Shown here one piece after another: positions 1 through 44,500 of a stretch of DNA of 64,000 bases. The notes below the pieces were generated by a model, which was not told the origin of the DNA, did no database searches, and saw only the letters and a list, made by a program, of their open reading frames with translations. Each line of letters starts with the position of its first letter. The first letter of the stretch is position 1. The stretch comes from Lota lota (Eukaryota; Chordata; Actinopteri; Gadiformes; Lotidae). The position numbers were made by a program, and so were the translations under genes. Location: contig JACYXH010000359.1 of the NCBI GenBank assembly GCA_026745465.1, positions 315,001-379,000 of the forward strand, read 5' to 3'.

Positions 1-70
<70 letters not shown>
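1..70 (+). repeat. (TC)n microsatellite at the window edge
   Basis: A pure TC run to 62, then interrupted pyrimidine sequence to about 175. It continues left of the window and lies in a gpr158 intron. Confidence 0.97.
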
Positions 71-74
<4 letters not shown>

Positions 75-358
75 CCTCCTTTCTCTATTTGTCTCCCTTA
101 ACCACATTTTTTCATACATGTCTCTCCCTCTCTCTACCTCTCATTCTTTAACCCTCTCTCTATCTCTCCCAATCCAAATTCAATTCAAAAGGCTTTTATT
201 GGCATGCAAAACACACAATCAGATCGCCAAAAGCACAAACAATTCAGTAAGAACAATACTAAGTGAGTAAATACAAGTAAGTAAAAAATAAATAGTGAAT
301 CTGAAAAAGTATATTCAATAAAACAGCAGGCCGGTGTCTGTGCCCTCGCTCCCCCCAG

Positions 359-12320
<11,962 letters not shown>

Positions 12321-13435
12321 GGAGAAGCCAAGCGTGAGGGTTTCGTACGGTTTCCTTGACGGAACCCATGCAGAACAATGCAGGAACTTCCGAAGCCGAA
12401 CTCGGCCCTCAAGGAGTGCTCGTCCTTTTTTCTGAAAAGGATGAAAATCAAAAGATGGGAACGCCATATAACGACATTTAAAAACAAAACTAAACAAATC
12501 ATCAATGGCTCATTCTTTCACTCTGATCAAAAATAGTTTTCGTTAAATGGCAACAATGTGTTTTATTATGTTACTGTATTATTATGCAACTTTAAAGTCA
12601 CTTTATCTTTGAGGTAGAGAAATGTTTAGTCTGCACCTTTTCTTGCACCTTTTTATCCATTTTACATTGTGTGTGTAATGCATTGCAACGCATAGAGTAC
12701 GTTTGAATCAAACCGAATAATTCCCACCAGCACCCTTTAAGATTTAAAAAGCTATGGAGAGTCCTTCAACAGAGACGATGAGAGAGGCATGATAAGCCAA
12801 TCTGGCAGTTGATGAAACACACTCAAGGAACACTCTTATTCCAATTTGGAGTATTCAAGACAATTCTGGGACTGACATGGATTAAATAATCAATATTCAT
12901 TCGGACAAAAGGAGAAAATAAAGATGTGTCGCAGAGGCGACGAGCTCCGCTCAGAGTCCTGAGAAACAGCTGCAGCGGCAGCCATGCCTTAACTAATGGC
13001 CAAGTGAATAATTGATAGCATGAAGATGGAATATTTTACTGACATGGCAAGGCATGGGTAAAAGGGACCATAGTATTGTCTCGTAACCATGATTTACCGG
13101 CGTCCACATATAACGTCGTCAACAGCCCTAGCATGTGGTCCAGCGTTGCATCCCGACCAGTCGGTGTGTATTGGTTCTACTGTGGTCCGATATGGCAGTG
13201 AATATGTTTGATGTTGTCGATGGTTAGCTGTCAAAGCGCCTATGTAACGAACATGTGCTTTGACCACATTCTGCATTGAGTGCTGTCAGTGGTGTACACT
13301 TTAATGTGTGACTAGAGCGCTGATTTCCGTGAACATTTCAACATTTAAAAACCAGGATCAGATCTTTATGGCTGATTGGGTTGGTAGTGTTGTCTTCTTA
13401 AGGACTTGTCTACACAAACAACAGCAAACACACAG

Positions 13436-13468
<33 letters not shown>

Positions 13469-13794
13469 CTGTGTGTGCAACCAGACGGGGTCCGTGTACA
13501 GATGGTCTACGACACACAGGTGTGTATGTGTGTCATTTTGTGCGGTGCATTCTTGGGGGCTTTCTTTGAGACAATCTTTAAGGACCAAACCCGAGGTTTG
13601 GGTGAGCTGAATAATTCATTATTTCACTCGGTCCGTCTTGCGTCTGCTTGATCGCACATCTTCGGGCTCACCATCCTAGGATACGCGCTGAGAGTGAATG
13701 CAACTGAGGGGTGGGGGGTGGGGCGAGTGTGTAAGCATTACAATGGGAATGTGTGTGCACATGCATGGCTTTCTGCGCATATGTGTCTGTGTTG

Positions 13795-13825
<31 letters not shown>

Positions 13826-14590
13826 TGCTTGTGTGTGTGTGTTTGTGTGTGTGTTTGTGTGTGTCTGTATGTGTGTGTGTGTGTAAACTGGTATACCATA
13901 TATATACATATAATTGAAAAACATCAATTGTATCTGAATCTGGTTATACATTTTGTTGTTTTCCTGCTTTGTACTGATTTCATGCATGAACAAAGCCTCA
14001 TAAGAAATGTCTTAGCTAACATAAAACAACATTCCTATTAAATTAGTAGCACTTCCATTGTAAACAACTCACCTACATTATGCTCCAAACCTTGTAGTCC
14101 ATCCTGCTTTATCTCCTGCACTTTGTGTAAACAGTGTAATACAACATTGGATGTTTTATTTAATTGTTAATCACCTGGAAAAAAAAAACTTAAAATGACA
14201 AAATGACCAAAAAAAACTCTTATGGACACAAAGACCATTGTTGACGAGCCAATCAAATCAAATCAATTCAAGTGTTTCTATATCAACAATGCAAGTCCTT
14301 ACTCCAAAGAAAAACTAAAATGTACACATTTAATGACAGAAAATACAACGTGATGCACAATTTATTTGTAAACCACGGCCTCATGCTCATATCTATGTTT
14401 CTATCAGAGGACTTTATAGACAATATGTAAAACTATTACTTGCGCACTAATTGTATTGTATGCCAATCAGATACTATGAGCTGTTGTAGACTTCACAATG
14501 GAATATTTCTGTTGTACATTCAGATCGTGTTCTGTTGTAATTGCATGTAAATAGTACAAATGTACAATAAATATTTCTAGCAAACCTTAC
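12321..14590 (+). other. gpr158: gpr158 3' UTR
   Basis: After the stop the sequence becomes AT-rich with no further reading frame of note. A polyadenylation signal AATAAA at 14566-14571, followed by a TTTCTAGC stretch, is the best 3' end. It contains a (CA)n run at 13433-13468 and GT-rich DNA at 13795-13885. The UTR is inferred, since earlier signals cannot be excluded. Confidence 0.5.
14566..14571 (+). terminator. Polyadenylation signal, probable gpr158 3' end
   Basis: AATAAA lies in an AT-rich context between gpr158 and the start of anxa13. It is the last canonical signal before the next gene. Confidence 0.45.
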
Positions 14591-15099
14591 CGTGATATGC
14601 TTATTTTCTCCCTTTATCCTAATCTAACGTGTGGATAGGAATAATAACTGAGCTAACATCCGCATGTATTATCTTAATTTAAACAGGCCTGTATTTGAGC
14701 ACACGCCTGTTGCTTCTTATTTATTTTTCGTAAGTACAACATCGCCCCCTACTGAAGCCTTTTGGTGTTCGCGCACCTGCGCTTATTTAGCAGGTCAGCT
14801 CAGCTAGTTCAGCTCTTGACACAATTTGTAAAAAACCGTGTAAAGCAATAGTTCAGTTACTATTATTAAGACTGAGTGGAGATTCATTTGAAAAGGGACA
14901 GACCTGCAAATAAGGCAGGGCATAGAATGAAAGAGCAATATAAGCACGAGTAGTCTACAGAACGGTACTTCAATTATTACTATTTTGTTTTAATTAAATT
15001 ATACAATTAAGAAACAAACAATAAAAAAAACGTAGTTTAGCTTAGTTGTTTTCTATTCGTTATTTCTACGTCCTCGTGGTCTCTTGTTCCGTCTAACGT

Positions 15100-15272
15100 C
15101 ATCGATGCAGCATTGGACAAGACTAGGGAGTGTCCCTCCCGTTTCCTCCTCCAGAGCTCACACACCGCAGCCGGTGACTGAGGAAAAGACGCTGCCGCGG
15201 GCCCGACGCATCCCACCGGGACCTCTTCCAGCCTGAACTGTTCCTCGACTTTCAAACCAAACCGAAATCATC
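15100..15272 (+). promoter_or_regulatory. anxa13: anxa13 5' UTR and probable promoter-proximal region
   Basis: A GC-richer stretch precedes the start codon, which sits in ATCATCATGG, a good vertebrate start context. No clear TATA box is seen. This ATG is chosen because it gives the myristoylation sequence MGN and because the first coding exon ends at a good donor (CAG followed by GTACGT). The transcription start is not determined. Confidence 0.4.
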
Positions 15273-20185
<4,913 letters not shown>

Positions 20186-23100
20186 GATAAAACATAAACA
20201 TGCAAACTGTCCATGCCCCTGTTCAGCATTCCCTCTGAACTAGCCCTGAGAGTGTGCTTCTACGGGCCCGAAAAGTTCAGCTTTGCCCTCGTTCTCATTC
20301 TTTATGCTTCTTCTTCTCCTTCTTCTCCTTCTTCTTCTTCTTCTCCCTTGTCTGTACTATCAACTGTCACTTTGTCTTTCGTTTTATTTGCCATTGTTGA
20401 TCGTTTGAACTAATCCTACTCATAGTTTGGGCATCATACAATCTATATATTACACTAAAACACATTATATAACATTGCCCTTGCGTTCTTATACATTACA
20501 CAGAACAAGAAAAAAAGCGTAAATGTTTTTAGTTTTTGTACGCTTCATAACTGGGCTCGTTGTATTATTCGCATTCTGTGGATACAGAAACAGACTGTTT
20601 GTGTCTTCATCCTAACCCATAGCAATGCGCCTTTTAAATCCGCTGGAAAGTCACAGCATTAATACTGACCTCAGTAACTTGAACGTAGTCGTCTATATGT
20701 ACCCTTTTAATAACTACCTTCTACTATCTTTATATGCCTTTATGCGGCATTGTTGTAATACACCACACAGAGGCCTTGTCTCGATACAACAGTAGCAGCG
20801 CACTTTATCGTCCTGTGGATACACGCGTCACTCAAGTGCCCAACAGCTCAGATATCACAATTAATTTAGGCTATTATAACGTAATGCCTTAACATAATGT
20901 GTTTATTATATATTTTAAGATATCAAAGACCAAAATTAACTTTGCACAAAACACACCGATTTATACGTCATATCCTGTGTGGGATTTTTAACTTAATTTG
21001 GGAGTGTAACATCTAATAACAAGTCACACAGTTTCTAGTCCCAGCCATAAAACTGCCCTTTTACACATTTACAGTGGCTGGTCTGCATCTTTTAATGCTT
21101 TATTTATTAACAAAGAAAAACAACTCTTTAATACACTTTTAAATTCCTAGTTTACATCCCTGTCTAACTGGATCAGTATGTATTCCTGTTTCATTCTTAT
21201 GTTTCTGAGAAGTTGAAAGTTTGAATGTAACTATTTATTCATTAAATTATATATTGGTGATGCACTAAAATGCATATTGAATATGTATCAAGGCCTAAAT
21301 ATTCAAGACGTGAAACAACACATAAATGCTATTAATAAATTATAACGTGAAACCAAAAATCCAGCGTGTTATTTCCTTGTCCGCCAGAGGGCGGTATAGT
21401 ACTGTGTTTAACTGAGTCCCAGGCCTGCTAAATAGCATGACATGAATTTTTATTTTATTCTTTTTACTTCTAAATCAGCCATTTTTTACACTTTAGCCAT
21501 TATGGGGGCTATGTTTGTTCTCTGTGCTATATTACAAACAGTAGGCCTAGCTCTTTATTTGTTAACATTAGCCTACTCTTGTGAATATTCAAAACTCTGA
21601 TGCAATCCTTGTTTTATCCGACTGTGTAAACTAGCAATCCCTCCCAGCTGTACAAGATGGATGTGTTTGATTAAAGCGAATTCTCCATCCTCCTGTGTCA
21701 GGGTGAGCCGATGCAAGCCGGACATGTTTTTAGTGGTTAGCACTAGACATTTACCATCAAACATTTCAATGGAAGCAGCCAAACAGTGGGTTCACAGCGC
21801 CTTAGAAAAGAGCAAACAAGATGCCAAACTGCTTCCAGATTAACCAGAACCAGTTTATCTCACTCACTCTCTTCCTTAGTCTCTTTATCCCTCTCTCTAT
21901 TTATCCCTCTCATTGTTCATCCTCGCTCTATTTATCTTTCCCTTTCTTTCTCTAAATAGTAAATAGTATTCATGTATGGACAACAATGGCCTTTGCTATC
22001 CACATTTTGCAGACACTTTTATCCAACGCGACTACACTTCTGGGCACTTCTGTGTCACTTCTGGGCAGGAAGAAGTGGCAATGTCAGAAAACGTATCATT
22101 GGAAGTTATTTTGACATGTAGAGTCGATAAAATGGGTCAAACCAAATCGCAGTATTTAAAAGTCTCAAAGCAGGAAAACAGAATCATACTCAAATAAATT
22201 ATCTTTTTGGACACGAATATGAATTCAAACAGATTCAGAACCAAATAGTGTGTGTGCGCGTGCGTGTGTGCGTGTTTTAACCAACACCATTGGTAAAGTA
22301 CACGCACGTGAGACACCTGTCTGTTTCATTCTAATTCCAGAAGGCTTCGTGTTCATCTTTAACTTCTACTCGGCACATGTTGTCCAGGCCCGTAATGAAG
22401 GTATAATAACCTTGTTCTGAACAGTTCTCAGCCTGTTAGGTTGCTGCTCAGAGCTCCACATCTATCTGCTCAGAGCTTCTGGTTATATCAAGGGAATCAA
22501 AGTAGGCCTATCACTAAACACACCAAGCATGGAGAAGAAAAAAAAAACATGCTATCTGGAGTCCGTATGGGACCATTTCAAACAGTTTTTGAGCTGTTTT
22601 TACTCCTTTTAAAAGACATTTAATACCTAATGTAGCCTATCATTTTTTATTAAATTTTTTTGTGGCCGCGTTAAAAGATAAATCATGATCAGGTTTTAAA
22701 TTGGCTGGTTTCCATGTAGTTAAAAACCACAAGGGGTCATAGACTAATCGTTACCATACTGTTTTGAAATTGAACCATTCTCTGTACAGGCTAGGTAGAT
22801 AATCCCCTCTCTCTCACACACACACACCTGGCTTGTGTTATGCAGTACGATAACACATTAGCAGGGCATGGGTACCAAACATCGCTGGGTGTTTGTCAGT
22901 TCGTTGTATGACTATTCTCTCCACTACCCTGTTTTATTGTTTCCAGACGGACATAACTCACCTGCTCTCTCCCCTCATGCCTCAATTCAAATTCAACTCT
23001 TTGTTTTCGCAGTTAGCTGTTCTGATTTATGCTGGTTAGTTATTTCGTTTATAGGCTAGTTAGTGAGCTAGTTTTTAAGCTTTTTCTTTGCAATTGTTAA

Positions 23101-23916
23101 TTAGCATTTTCTATTTTTAAAGACTAGTTAATCTAGCAATTTTTACACTAGTTTGTTTGTTTATTCAGTAGTGAGTTAGCTAGTTTTTATGAGAGTTCCT
23201 ACGTAGTTCCTTACTTCCTCTGCTAGTCTCTATGCTACTTTATATGCTAGATGTCTACGCATCTTCATATGCTATTCCTATGCTAGTTCCTATGCTAGTT
23301 TATATGCTAGATGTCGACACTACTTCATATGCAATTCCTATGCTATTACTATGCTATTCCTATACTAGTTCCTATGCTAGTTTATATGCTAGATGTCTAT
23401 GCTACGTCATATGATATTCCTGTGCTATTCCTACGCTAGTTCCTAGGCTAGTTTCTGGGCTAGCACCTACGTTAGTTTCTATGCTAGTTCCTACGCTAGT
23501 TCCTACACTAGTTCTTGCACAAGTTCCCATGCTAGTTGAAGTTTGACAAGGCAACACTGGACAAAGGCACTTGGTTTTGTTCTGGTGAGGTTTGGATTTC
23601 TTCGATCTTTGATAAAAGGTTACCATAATCGTGCCATATTTACGCCTGTAAATAAACGGTCCCTGCCTCTTTAGAAGTATTGTGTATCCCAAGACATGTG
23701 CTATACAATAACTGTAGAGAGAGGAGCGATGAGGGGATTGACGGGTGGGTTGGTAATGTGGTTGGGGGTGGGGGGGTCACCACTTCAAAGAGCTGGGTTC
23801 GAAGAAATGAGCCATTTCAAGGACTCGTTTTCTTAGAGCACACAAAAGACTCACAAGTTTTGTCCAATCTCCTGCGGAAACAGAACCACGGCAGTAAAGA
23901 CCGTTTGGTGGGTGGA

Positions 23917-23955
<39 letters not shown>

Positions 23956-25181
23956 ACCGCTTGTACTGTTTACTGGCACTCTAATATAATTTTCAACTGT
24001 TTTGATTCACGGCAAAGAACCCCGGCTCTTTGATGCTTCATGCAAAACATCTGCAGCCTGCTTCTGCTAGCAGCCAGCACCTGTGTTTGATTGAAGCCAC
24101 GTCTACCCACCTCCTTGCTGACGTTGAGACATGGACTGTGGACAATGTTTGAGATGAGTTGTTTTTTTCGGTTACGGTTCACTTTATTTTTTGGGGGGTT
24201 CAAGGTCCAACATATGTAGACCTACCAGCACAAGTCAGGTCAAGTCACAAATCAAATGTGCATATATAGACTTTTATGACAGTTACGGTATCTGATACTG
24301 TGTGTAGGCCTACTTGTGTGTCTGCCTGTGTGTTCAGCAAACGCATCCCAGTGTGACCACAGCTGATGCCTTTGAAATAAAAAAGTAACATAAAAATTAT
24401 TACAACACTATTGCATATTCCAAATACAGCAGACCCATGCAGGCTGAACACAGAAGCAACCGCAAAACACATCTGGCAAAACAAATGACTATTTATTGGA
24501 TTCACTTAAAAAGAAATAAAGAAATGTACACTTAATTACAGTTTGGATTGGATAAACTTGTGCTGGAGTTTGTGTTCAATCCCTTGTTTACGATAACTTT
24601 CCATTTCCATTGGGTGGATAAAGGCAACAGGGGTTTGGTCGAACACATAGGTGTTCTTTAAGTTGAAAATATGCATAAAGTGGTCATTAAACAAGGCATT
24701 CAGTGGTAACGGGCCATTATAAAATAGGGGCTAACTTGAAACACATGCTCACTGAAAAAACACTCGTAAAATTGAACCAGGATGTTCATTCTCTCTGCAG
24801 GAAGAAAGAAGCCCAGCTACATAAAGAACAAACAAATTACATGGAGATCATCAGAACTACAAATCCTGAACCACTACTCTTGGACTAAAACCTTCATTCC
24901 ATTAATGTAATTACAGATACTAGAGAGCAGAAAGCTATTAGTTTATATACATTTCATTATAAAAGTTTTTAACATTAAAATATACCTGCTGTAATTATTA
25001 GATATGAATATTAATAATAAAACATGTCTATGATAGATTAATTTATCACAAACATAAATTAAACTTTGAGGACCTTAACCAATGATGTAATATTGACTAA
25101 TAACAGGATATATACCCTTCAAAAATATACAACATTAACCGAGGTAAACACATTTCGTACCCTCTCAGTTAGCCCAGCATG
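20186..25181. other. Intergenic stretch between anxa13 and the unnamed minus-strand gene
   Basis: No coding sequence was recognised. It holds the anxa13 3' UTR (possible AATAAA at 21334-21339), a CTT/TTC-rich patch at 20305-20345, an inverted V-SINE core fragment near 22005-22040, a tandem array at 23215-23530, a (GT)n run at 23921-23951 and AT-rich DNA. The left part of the minus-strand gene's 3' UTR probably reaches to a TTTATT at 24492-24497, which is AATAAA on the minus strand. Confidence 0.6.
23215..23535. repeat. Degenerate tandem array, TATGCTAGTTCC-type unit
   Basis: Short units of the form CTATGCTAGTTCCTA and TATATGCTAGATGTC recur more than fifteen times with substitutions (TACGCTAGTTCC, TGGGCTAGCACC). 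The CTAG core appears in nearly every unit. It is not coding: the few open frames are repeat-driven. Confidence 0.8.
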
Positions 25182-38209
<13,028 letters not shown>

Positions 38210-38308
38210 GCTCCTATCTGGAAAAGTTGAAAACCTGCACAACGGAATATTGTTGAGAACGAATCCAGGCAAGCCTCAATTACGCATCCTTAGTCCGTTT
38301 TGAATAAT

Positions 38309-38320
38309 CAAATATATAGG
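38309..38320 (-). promoter_or_regulatory. Possible TATA box of the unnamed gene
   Basis: Minus-strand CCTATATATTTG lies about 105 bases upstream of the chosen start codon, which would leave a 5' UTR of roughly 75 bases. It is a sequence match only; AT-rich DNA makes chance matches common. Confidence 0.25.
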
Positions 38321-39242
38321 AACTATTTTACGAAAACTCCTCTTCCAACAGCCGTTCTCTAACAAATAAAAGAGTTCATATTCCAAAAATAAATCCAAAA
38401 TACTAATAGTCCCCCGTCTTCTCCCGTAATTGTTTCCCAGGCGACTCGACCTTCTGTGTCCGCTTGAGCGCAGGCATGTGCAGCCTTAGGCCCGGTGAGC
38501 AGTGTGGAGAGATAGCTCCGTCTAGCCCACATGTGGCGCTCCACGGCTCTAATTGGCAACAGGTTTCCCCCGTGGTCTTAAATTAACCCATGGCGTCCCA
38601 GACATACCACTGCGTCCAGTCATCCCCTTTCTATTGATGCTGTGCATGTGTTAGATATTTGGAATATTTTTATGTTTCTTTTTTCTTTTTCATGTTTCAG
38701 CTTTTAGGAAATGCCGGGCCATTTAATATACTTTATATTATTTCCTGGAAAATAATCATGAAAGGCTTTCAAAGATGACGAAGAGCTTATTGTGCTTTTT
38801 CTTTTTCACCCAAGTGGCCAATTTCTTTATAATATCAATGTCAAGGTATGAGTAACGTAAAGGGTCTAAGAGTAGGAAATATGAATTAGTATAATTATGG
38901 ATAATGTTTTTTTTCTTTCTCTCTTTCTTTCTCTTTCTCTCTTTATAAATTACCAGATGTGTGTGAAAACAATGTGCTTTATCTGGTATAGCGAGCTTTT
39001 AACAGCTTTCATCTCCATCACGGTGTAGAATTAGCGCAGGGTTTAAACACTAGTCTGTCAGAGGGGCATCATTGGACTGTAAAAACATACTTTATTGCCC
39101 CTCTTAATTTCTCTCTCCTTCCTCGAATACCCCATGCAGATGTGATTAAAGTGTTTGAACCTCCACATTCAAACCGCACTTAGTTGTTTCTCTCTCATTT
39201 CATCACCCATGCCCCAAGGGTTTGGTGATGAAGTCACAGCAG

Positions 39243-39370
<128 letters not shown>

Positions 39371-40561
39371 ACACACACTCGAACACACACATGCCAGAGT
39401 GTGAATTACAGGGGTGAGATGTTCAAACAGAGTTGTACTCTCTGTGAAGGTAAGTGGACCACACATGGCTGTAGCATGTAGGGGCGTCAACATCGTTTTT
39501 CGACTTGGCGATCACTGAGCTTCATGTATATCATAAGCTTTCTTTTAAATACCCAACCCTGTTTTTAAAACAAAGGACCTGGAATACTATATAAACAACA
39601 GCAGCAAATATTATAAACCGTGGCTTTTACCACCGATCTTAAGATCCTGAAAAAGACGTTTGTTTACACAAACAAGAGACAGGGCCCTGGAAGAGATGTG
39701 TGTTTGTGTGTGTGTGTGTGTGTGTGTTACCATGACGATGAGAGCATTGGAAGCTACAGAACTACTTCCTCATTGGACAGGAAACCCGAAGCTATTATGA
39801 ATATTACAGAGATGACAAGTTGAAGATAATTCCTAATTTGCACGTAGTCACTGAAACTCGAGCTTGGATGAGTTACTTCACCTACGCCAAACAGCGAGCA
39901 AGAAAGGTAGACTTTGAGTTTTCTTAATATTTTTGGGGATTTATTTATGAGATTATCAAATGGAAGTTAAACAGATATAATGATGTGTTGAGTAGTCTCT
40001 ATCAGAGGCTTTTATACAAAGCAATTTAGTGAACTCAGAAAATTAAGTCATTAGGTGGGGTAGACATCCTGCTCAAGGCCAGGCTGTGGATATTTGCAGT
40101 ATATACTTATGATAATTATTAATCATTAGAATCGATATTCAGAGGATCACATTCAATCATTTAAAATGGCAAGTAGTGGAAATAAATACATAATTAACTG
40201 ACATCACGTCTTGCCTCATAATCTAGTACTTTATAAACAGGTTTAATCGCAGCTTGAATCGTTTTACTCTGGTCTGTTTAAGAGTGAAATATTGCAGCAG
40301 AACCACATCAGCAGTGTGTAAGACAAACATATGGTCCTTTTTTTGCATCGACTGCCAGCCAATAGTTAATTAGTTCACTCAGTCAGAAAAACACAACAGC
40401 ATGAAGAAGTCCTTGGCCACAAGAAAGCAGCAGCCCTATACACAAGTCTGTTTACTGTCTGCTTGTTTTGAGGCATTGCTGCGTGTTGAGGCCCCTGGCT
40501 TGTAGGGACGTGCATGATGGGAAACATGTAGAATGTATGTTGTGTGTCGTTTGAACATTTG

Positions 40562-40678
<117 letters not shown>

Positions 40679-41593
40679 GTGGAGAACGATTTGTGACAGT
40701 CGATCCCTGTCCCGAGTTTTTAAGCTTTAAGATGCAGAGTGGGGATACAAAGTTGTGGCTTATTTAGTTGTGTGTAAAAGAAATACAATAATTCACGGAT
40801 GAGTAGGCCCAATCCTTACCTCAACTTCCATTAACACTCAAAAGACAAACTACACATGTTTCAGTCGTAAGAGGATGTCCTTTCTTGGTAGAAATGTATC
40901 TGTGTTATTGTGGTTGAAGAGTCCATGAACTTACACTTAACACCACTTCTGGTCACCCTTTTGTCAGCCATTTTGTGGCTTGAATCGTCTTCTTTTTTTG
41001 TGTGAACTTCTTCTCTGAGCATGGTATTTAAGCTACAAGTGCCATTTAAATATTTCTTTACAGTAAATGTCCACATGTTTGAAGCTGAGCATGGGCCTGT
41101 TGTCTCTGAGTGGAAACCTCTGTGTGAGGATGGCGTCTTAGTGAGGACGTCAAGCCAGTTCGGACCAAATCTGTTTTTGGAGACCAGATTTTAAACACAC
41201 GAAACACATGAAATCAGGAAACACAAATGTTACTGCTTAAACAGACACAACGTAGAGTGAATGCAGTTCATTAAGTAGCAGGTATGTGTTCTCCCTGGAG
41301 GATGCCTACAGGTTAGGCTGCGACTACTACACCTGTATGTTATGCATGTTATCTACAGCCTAACAAAGCCTTTAGCTTTTAACTGAATACTGTACTATAA
41401 TATTATACTAAAATGTAACTTGTATTTACTGTTCCAACTGCATTTTCTGATAATGTCCCTTTGAATACAATGTTTGTTCACACAATTATATTTAAGTATT
41501 GTTAAGTATGTTTTAAATCTGGTTTGGGTATGTTTTAAGAATGTTTAAGTATGGTTTGAGTATGTTTCAGTAGCTATGTGTATTTGTTTCCAG

Positions 41594-44500
41594 ATGGACG
41601 AGATTAACACCATGTTCATCAACCTCCTGGGAGAGATAGATGTTCTCGCAGAGGTCAGTATGGATGTATATGTGTGTTTGTGTGTCAAGTGTGTGTTTGT
41701 GTATGTGTGTGCATGTGTGTGTATGCGTGCATGAGTGCATGCGTTCATTGACATGTGTGCGTTGACATTTGTGTGCTGAGCACACAAATGTGTGTGTGTC
41801 TGACCAATGGTGCAAGAAAATATGTACAGCATTAGATTGTGTCTATACTGTATGTCTATTCCAAGCCGAGCTCAACTTCCCAAAATGCACCACTCTGTTT
41901 CACCAGACAGTGGAGAAACAGCGACCAGATCAAATAAATACATCACACATCTTTCCTCAATTCATCATCTTTTTTCCTTCAAACGCGACCAGATGAGCAG
42001 AGATTCCTGCGCTCTCATCATGTGCTCGTCTCTTAGGCCTGAGGAATTTTTTAGGTTTGAAAATGCTTGCGACCTCAACTTCTTAAAATTGTTTATGCTT
42101 CTGCTTCCACACAAATAGTTTTTTACCCAATCAACATCTGCCTCTCATATCAACCTCGCACTGAAGGCATGTGCATAGCAACAAACTAAGGTATTAGTAG
42201 TTGTTTGCCTGTGGCTACGAGTTCAGGGCATATATACAGGAACTTTATGAGACTTTTCAAAACCGTTTAAATTATTTTAAAGGTGTATTCATATTTTTTA
42301 TACTGATTCATCAATATCTATAATATAAGTCGGCAAGTTCACGTGACCCGACCCCAAGGTTGAGAAACAAAAACTGAGCTAGGTGCTATTCGCCGTCCCC
42401 GTATCAGTCAAGAGCCAGGGTGGTTAGCATCATTAGCGTTTAGTTTCAGGGGTGGGGTGCTCTGTTGTACTTAAGAACAACAAGGAGCTGCCGAGGTCAT
42501 CACATGTGGATGGATGTTTTCCTCGTGCTCGGAGTCGTCTTCTCTGTCTCTGTACCGCAGCAATGTGCCAAGAGGAACTTACGACAGCACTAATGTATGC
42601 TACCCCTCCCAGTGCATCCAAATGAGTACGGGCCTTAGAATGGGACTATATCGGGAGCATATTTATCTACCATATAGAAGGATGGCTGCTGACAGTAACC
42701 ACTGGCAATCCTAATGAGCATCTGTCATCTAGCTAGCTAACCAACTAACCATTTTCTACATACATACTGACTGACTTACTAATTAACAAACAAATGAAAA
42801 GAACGGACAAACGATCACACTAACAGACAAACTAACCAACGGCAAACTAACTAACCATCTAACTACTAGCTTGCTACCTAACTAAATAACTTACTAACTA
42901 ACTAATGAGCTAACTTGCCTCCAGTGTGTGAACTAAATCTGGTAAAGTAGCTGCAGGTTTCATATCCCCAGCTAACGGGCATGTGGAGGTGGGATTAATG
43001 CAGAAGCTGTGGAACAGGCATAGTACAAGAGTCTTGCCATGCTGTTCCCATGAAGACCTACAGCCAGAAAGCTATTCTCACATCTCCTTCTCTACCAAGG
43101 AGATAGTTATGATTGGTTAAGATCTGGTTTCGGTTGCTTATGAAAAGGTTATGTTGCTATGAACCTTCCACAGTTTGACTTTGGGGTTTAGGGTATTTTA
43201 AATCAAAAAACATGTTGACATTAATTTATAAATTTATTTTGACAAAAAATAAATAAACAGTAATATATATTCTTACAGCTTTGATTTATTCTCATTGCTA
43301 ATTCAATGCATACCTAAACCAATATGTCCTCTTTACTAAGTAGGCCTACTGTGTAAAATGAATATGATCATGCACAGGGCTATAGAGGAAGGGTCTGGTG
43401 CCTTTAAATCTCTCAATAACACATATGGTCTGCGCCTATTTAATTTGGAACAGAGTTGCTCTCTGCTATATTGATGTGGTATAGGCCTATGCTATGTATC
43501 AAAACCAGACACAACACACTGCCTCTAAACATTTATACATCTGGCTGGAACTTGGTTGGCTTTTATAAGTGTGATTTTTATTTGTAAATATGCAAATATA
43601 ACTGTCTCTATAGAGTCTGGAACATGAGATGTCGGGCACTTCACAACTAGAACGGGACTCAGAGACAGACCACTTCTCCTTTGGCTTCTCAAACCTCAGA
43701 GGTGAGCGTATACAAATCAAGGAACTGCTTTTTTTCGTGAAGAGTCAGTTAAAAAGGACAATACTATTAGTATAGTTATTTTTAGCAGACACTTAGCCAA
43801 TTAAGGGACCAGTCAGTGGCAGAGCAAGTCTCAACAAGAAAATGAGAAAAATGCTCTAGAGAAAAGATGTGTCACGTGTCACAAAATATCACGTTAGCCG
43901 TTTTTTGTGTACTCTTTCTCCATAACGTTGTCTCTAGTTTATTTCAGCCGTTTTGTTGACCAGCCAGTTGAATTCAGGTGGTCGTTTCACCTCATTACAG
44001 AGTCTCTGAACGAGCTGGAGGACCAGGACCTGGACAACCTAATGGCGGACCTGGCCGCAGACCTGACCACAGACCTGACCCCGGACCTTACCACAGACCT
44101 GACCCCGGACCTGACAACAGACCTGACAACAGACCTGACAACAGACCTGACCACAGACCTGACCCCGGACCTTACCACAGACCTGACCCCGGACCTGACA
44201 ACAGACCTGACAACAGACCTGATAACAGACCTGACCACAGGTTTGACCCCGGACCTAACCCCGGACCTTACCACAGACCTGACCAAGTACCTGACCACAG
44301 ACCTGACCCCGGTTCAGGAGCACATCCCACAACAGAACCATGTCACAGATCAACAGTTCCTACCAACCACCACCTCCATCTCCACTACCGGCACCACTTC
44401 CACCACTGCCACGTTCCAGGGCCCTGTGGCGGTCCAAGCTCCAGCTCCGCAGTCCCACAGAGTAAATATGAAGGTTGGTTTTTAAGTCAGAATTCACACA

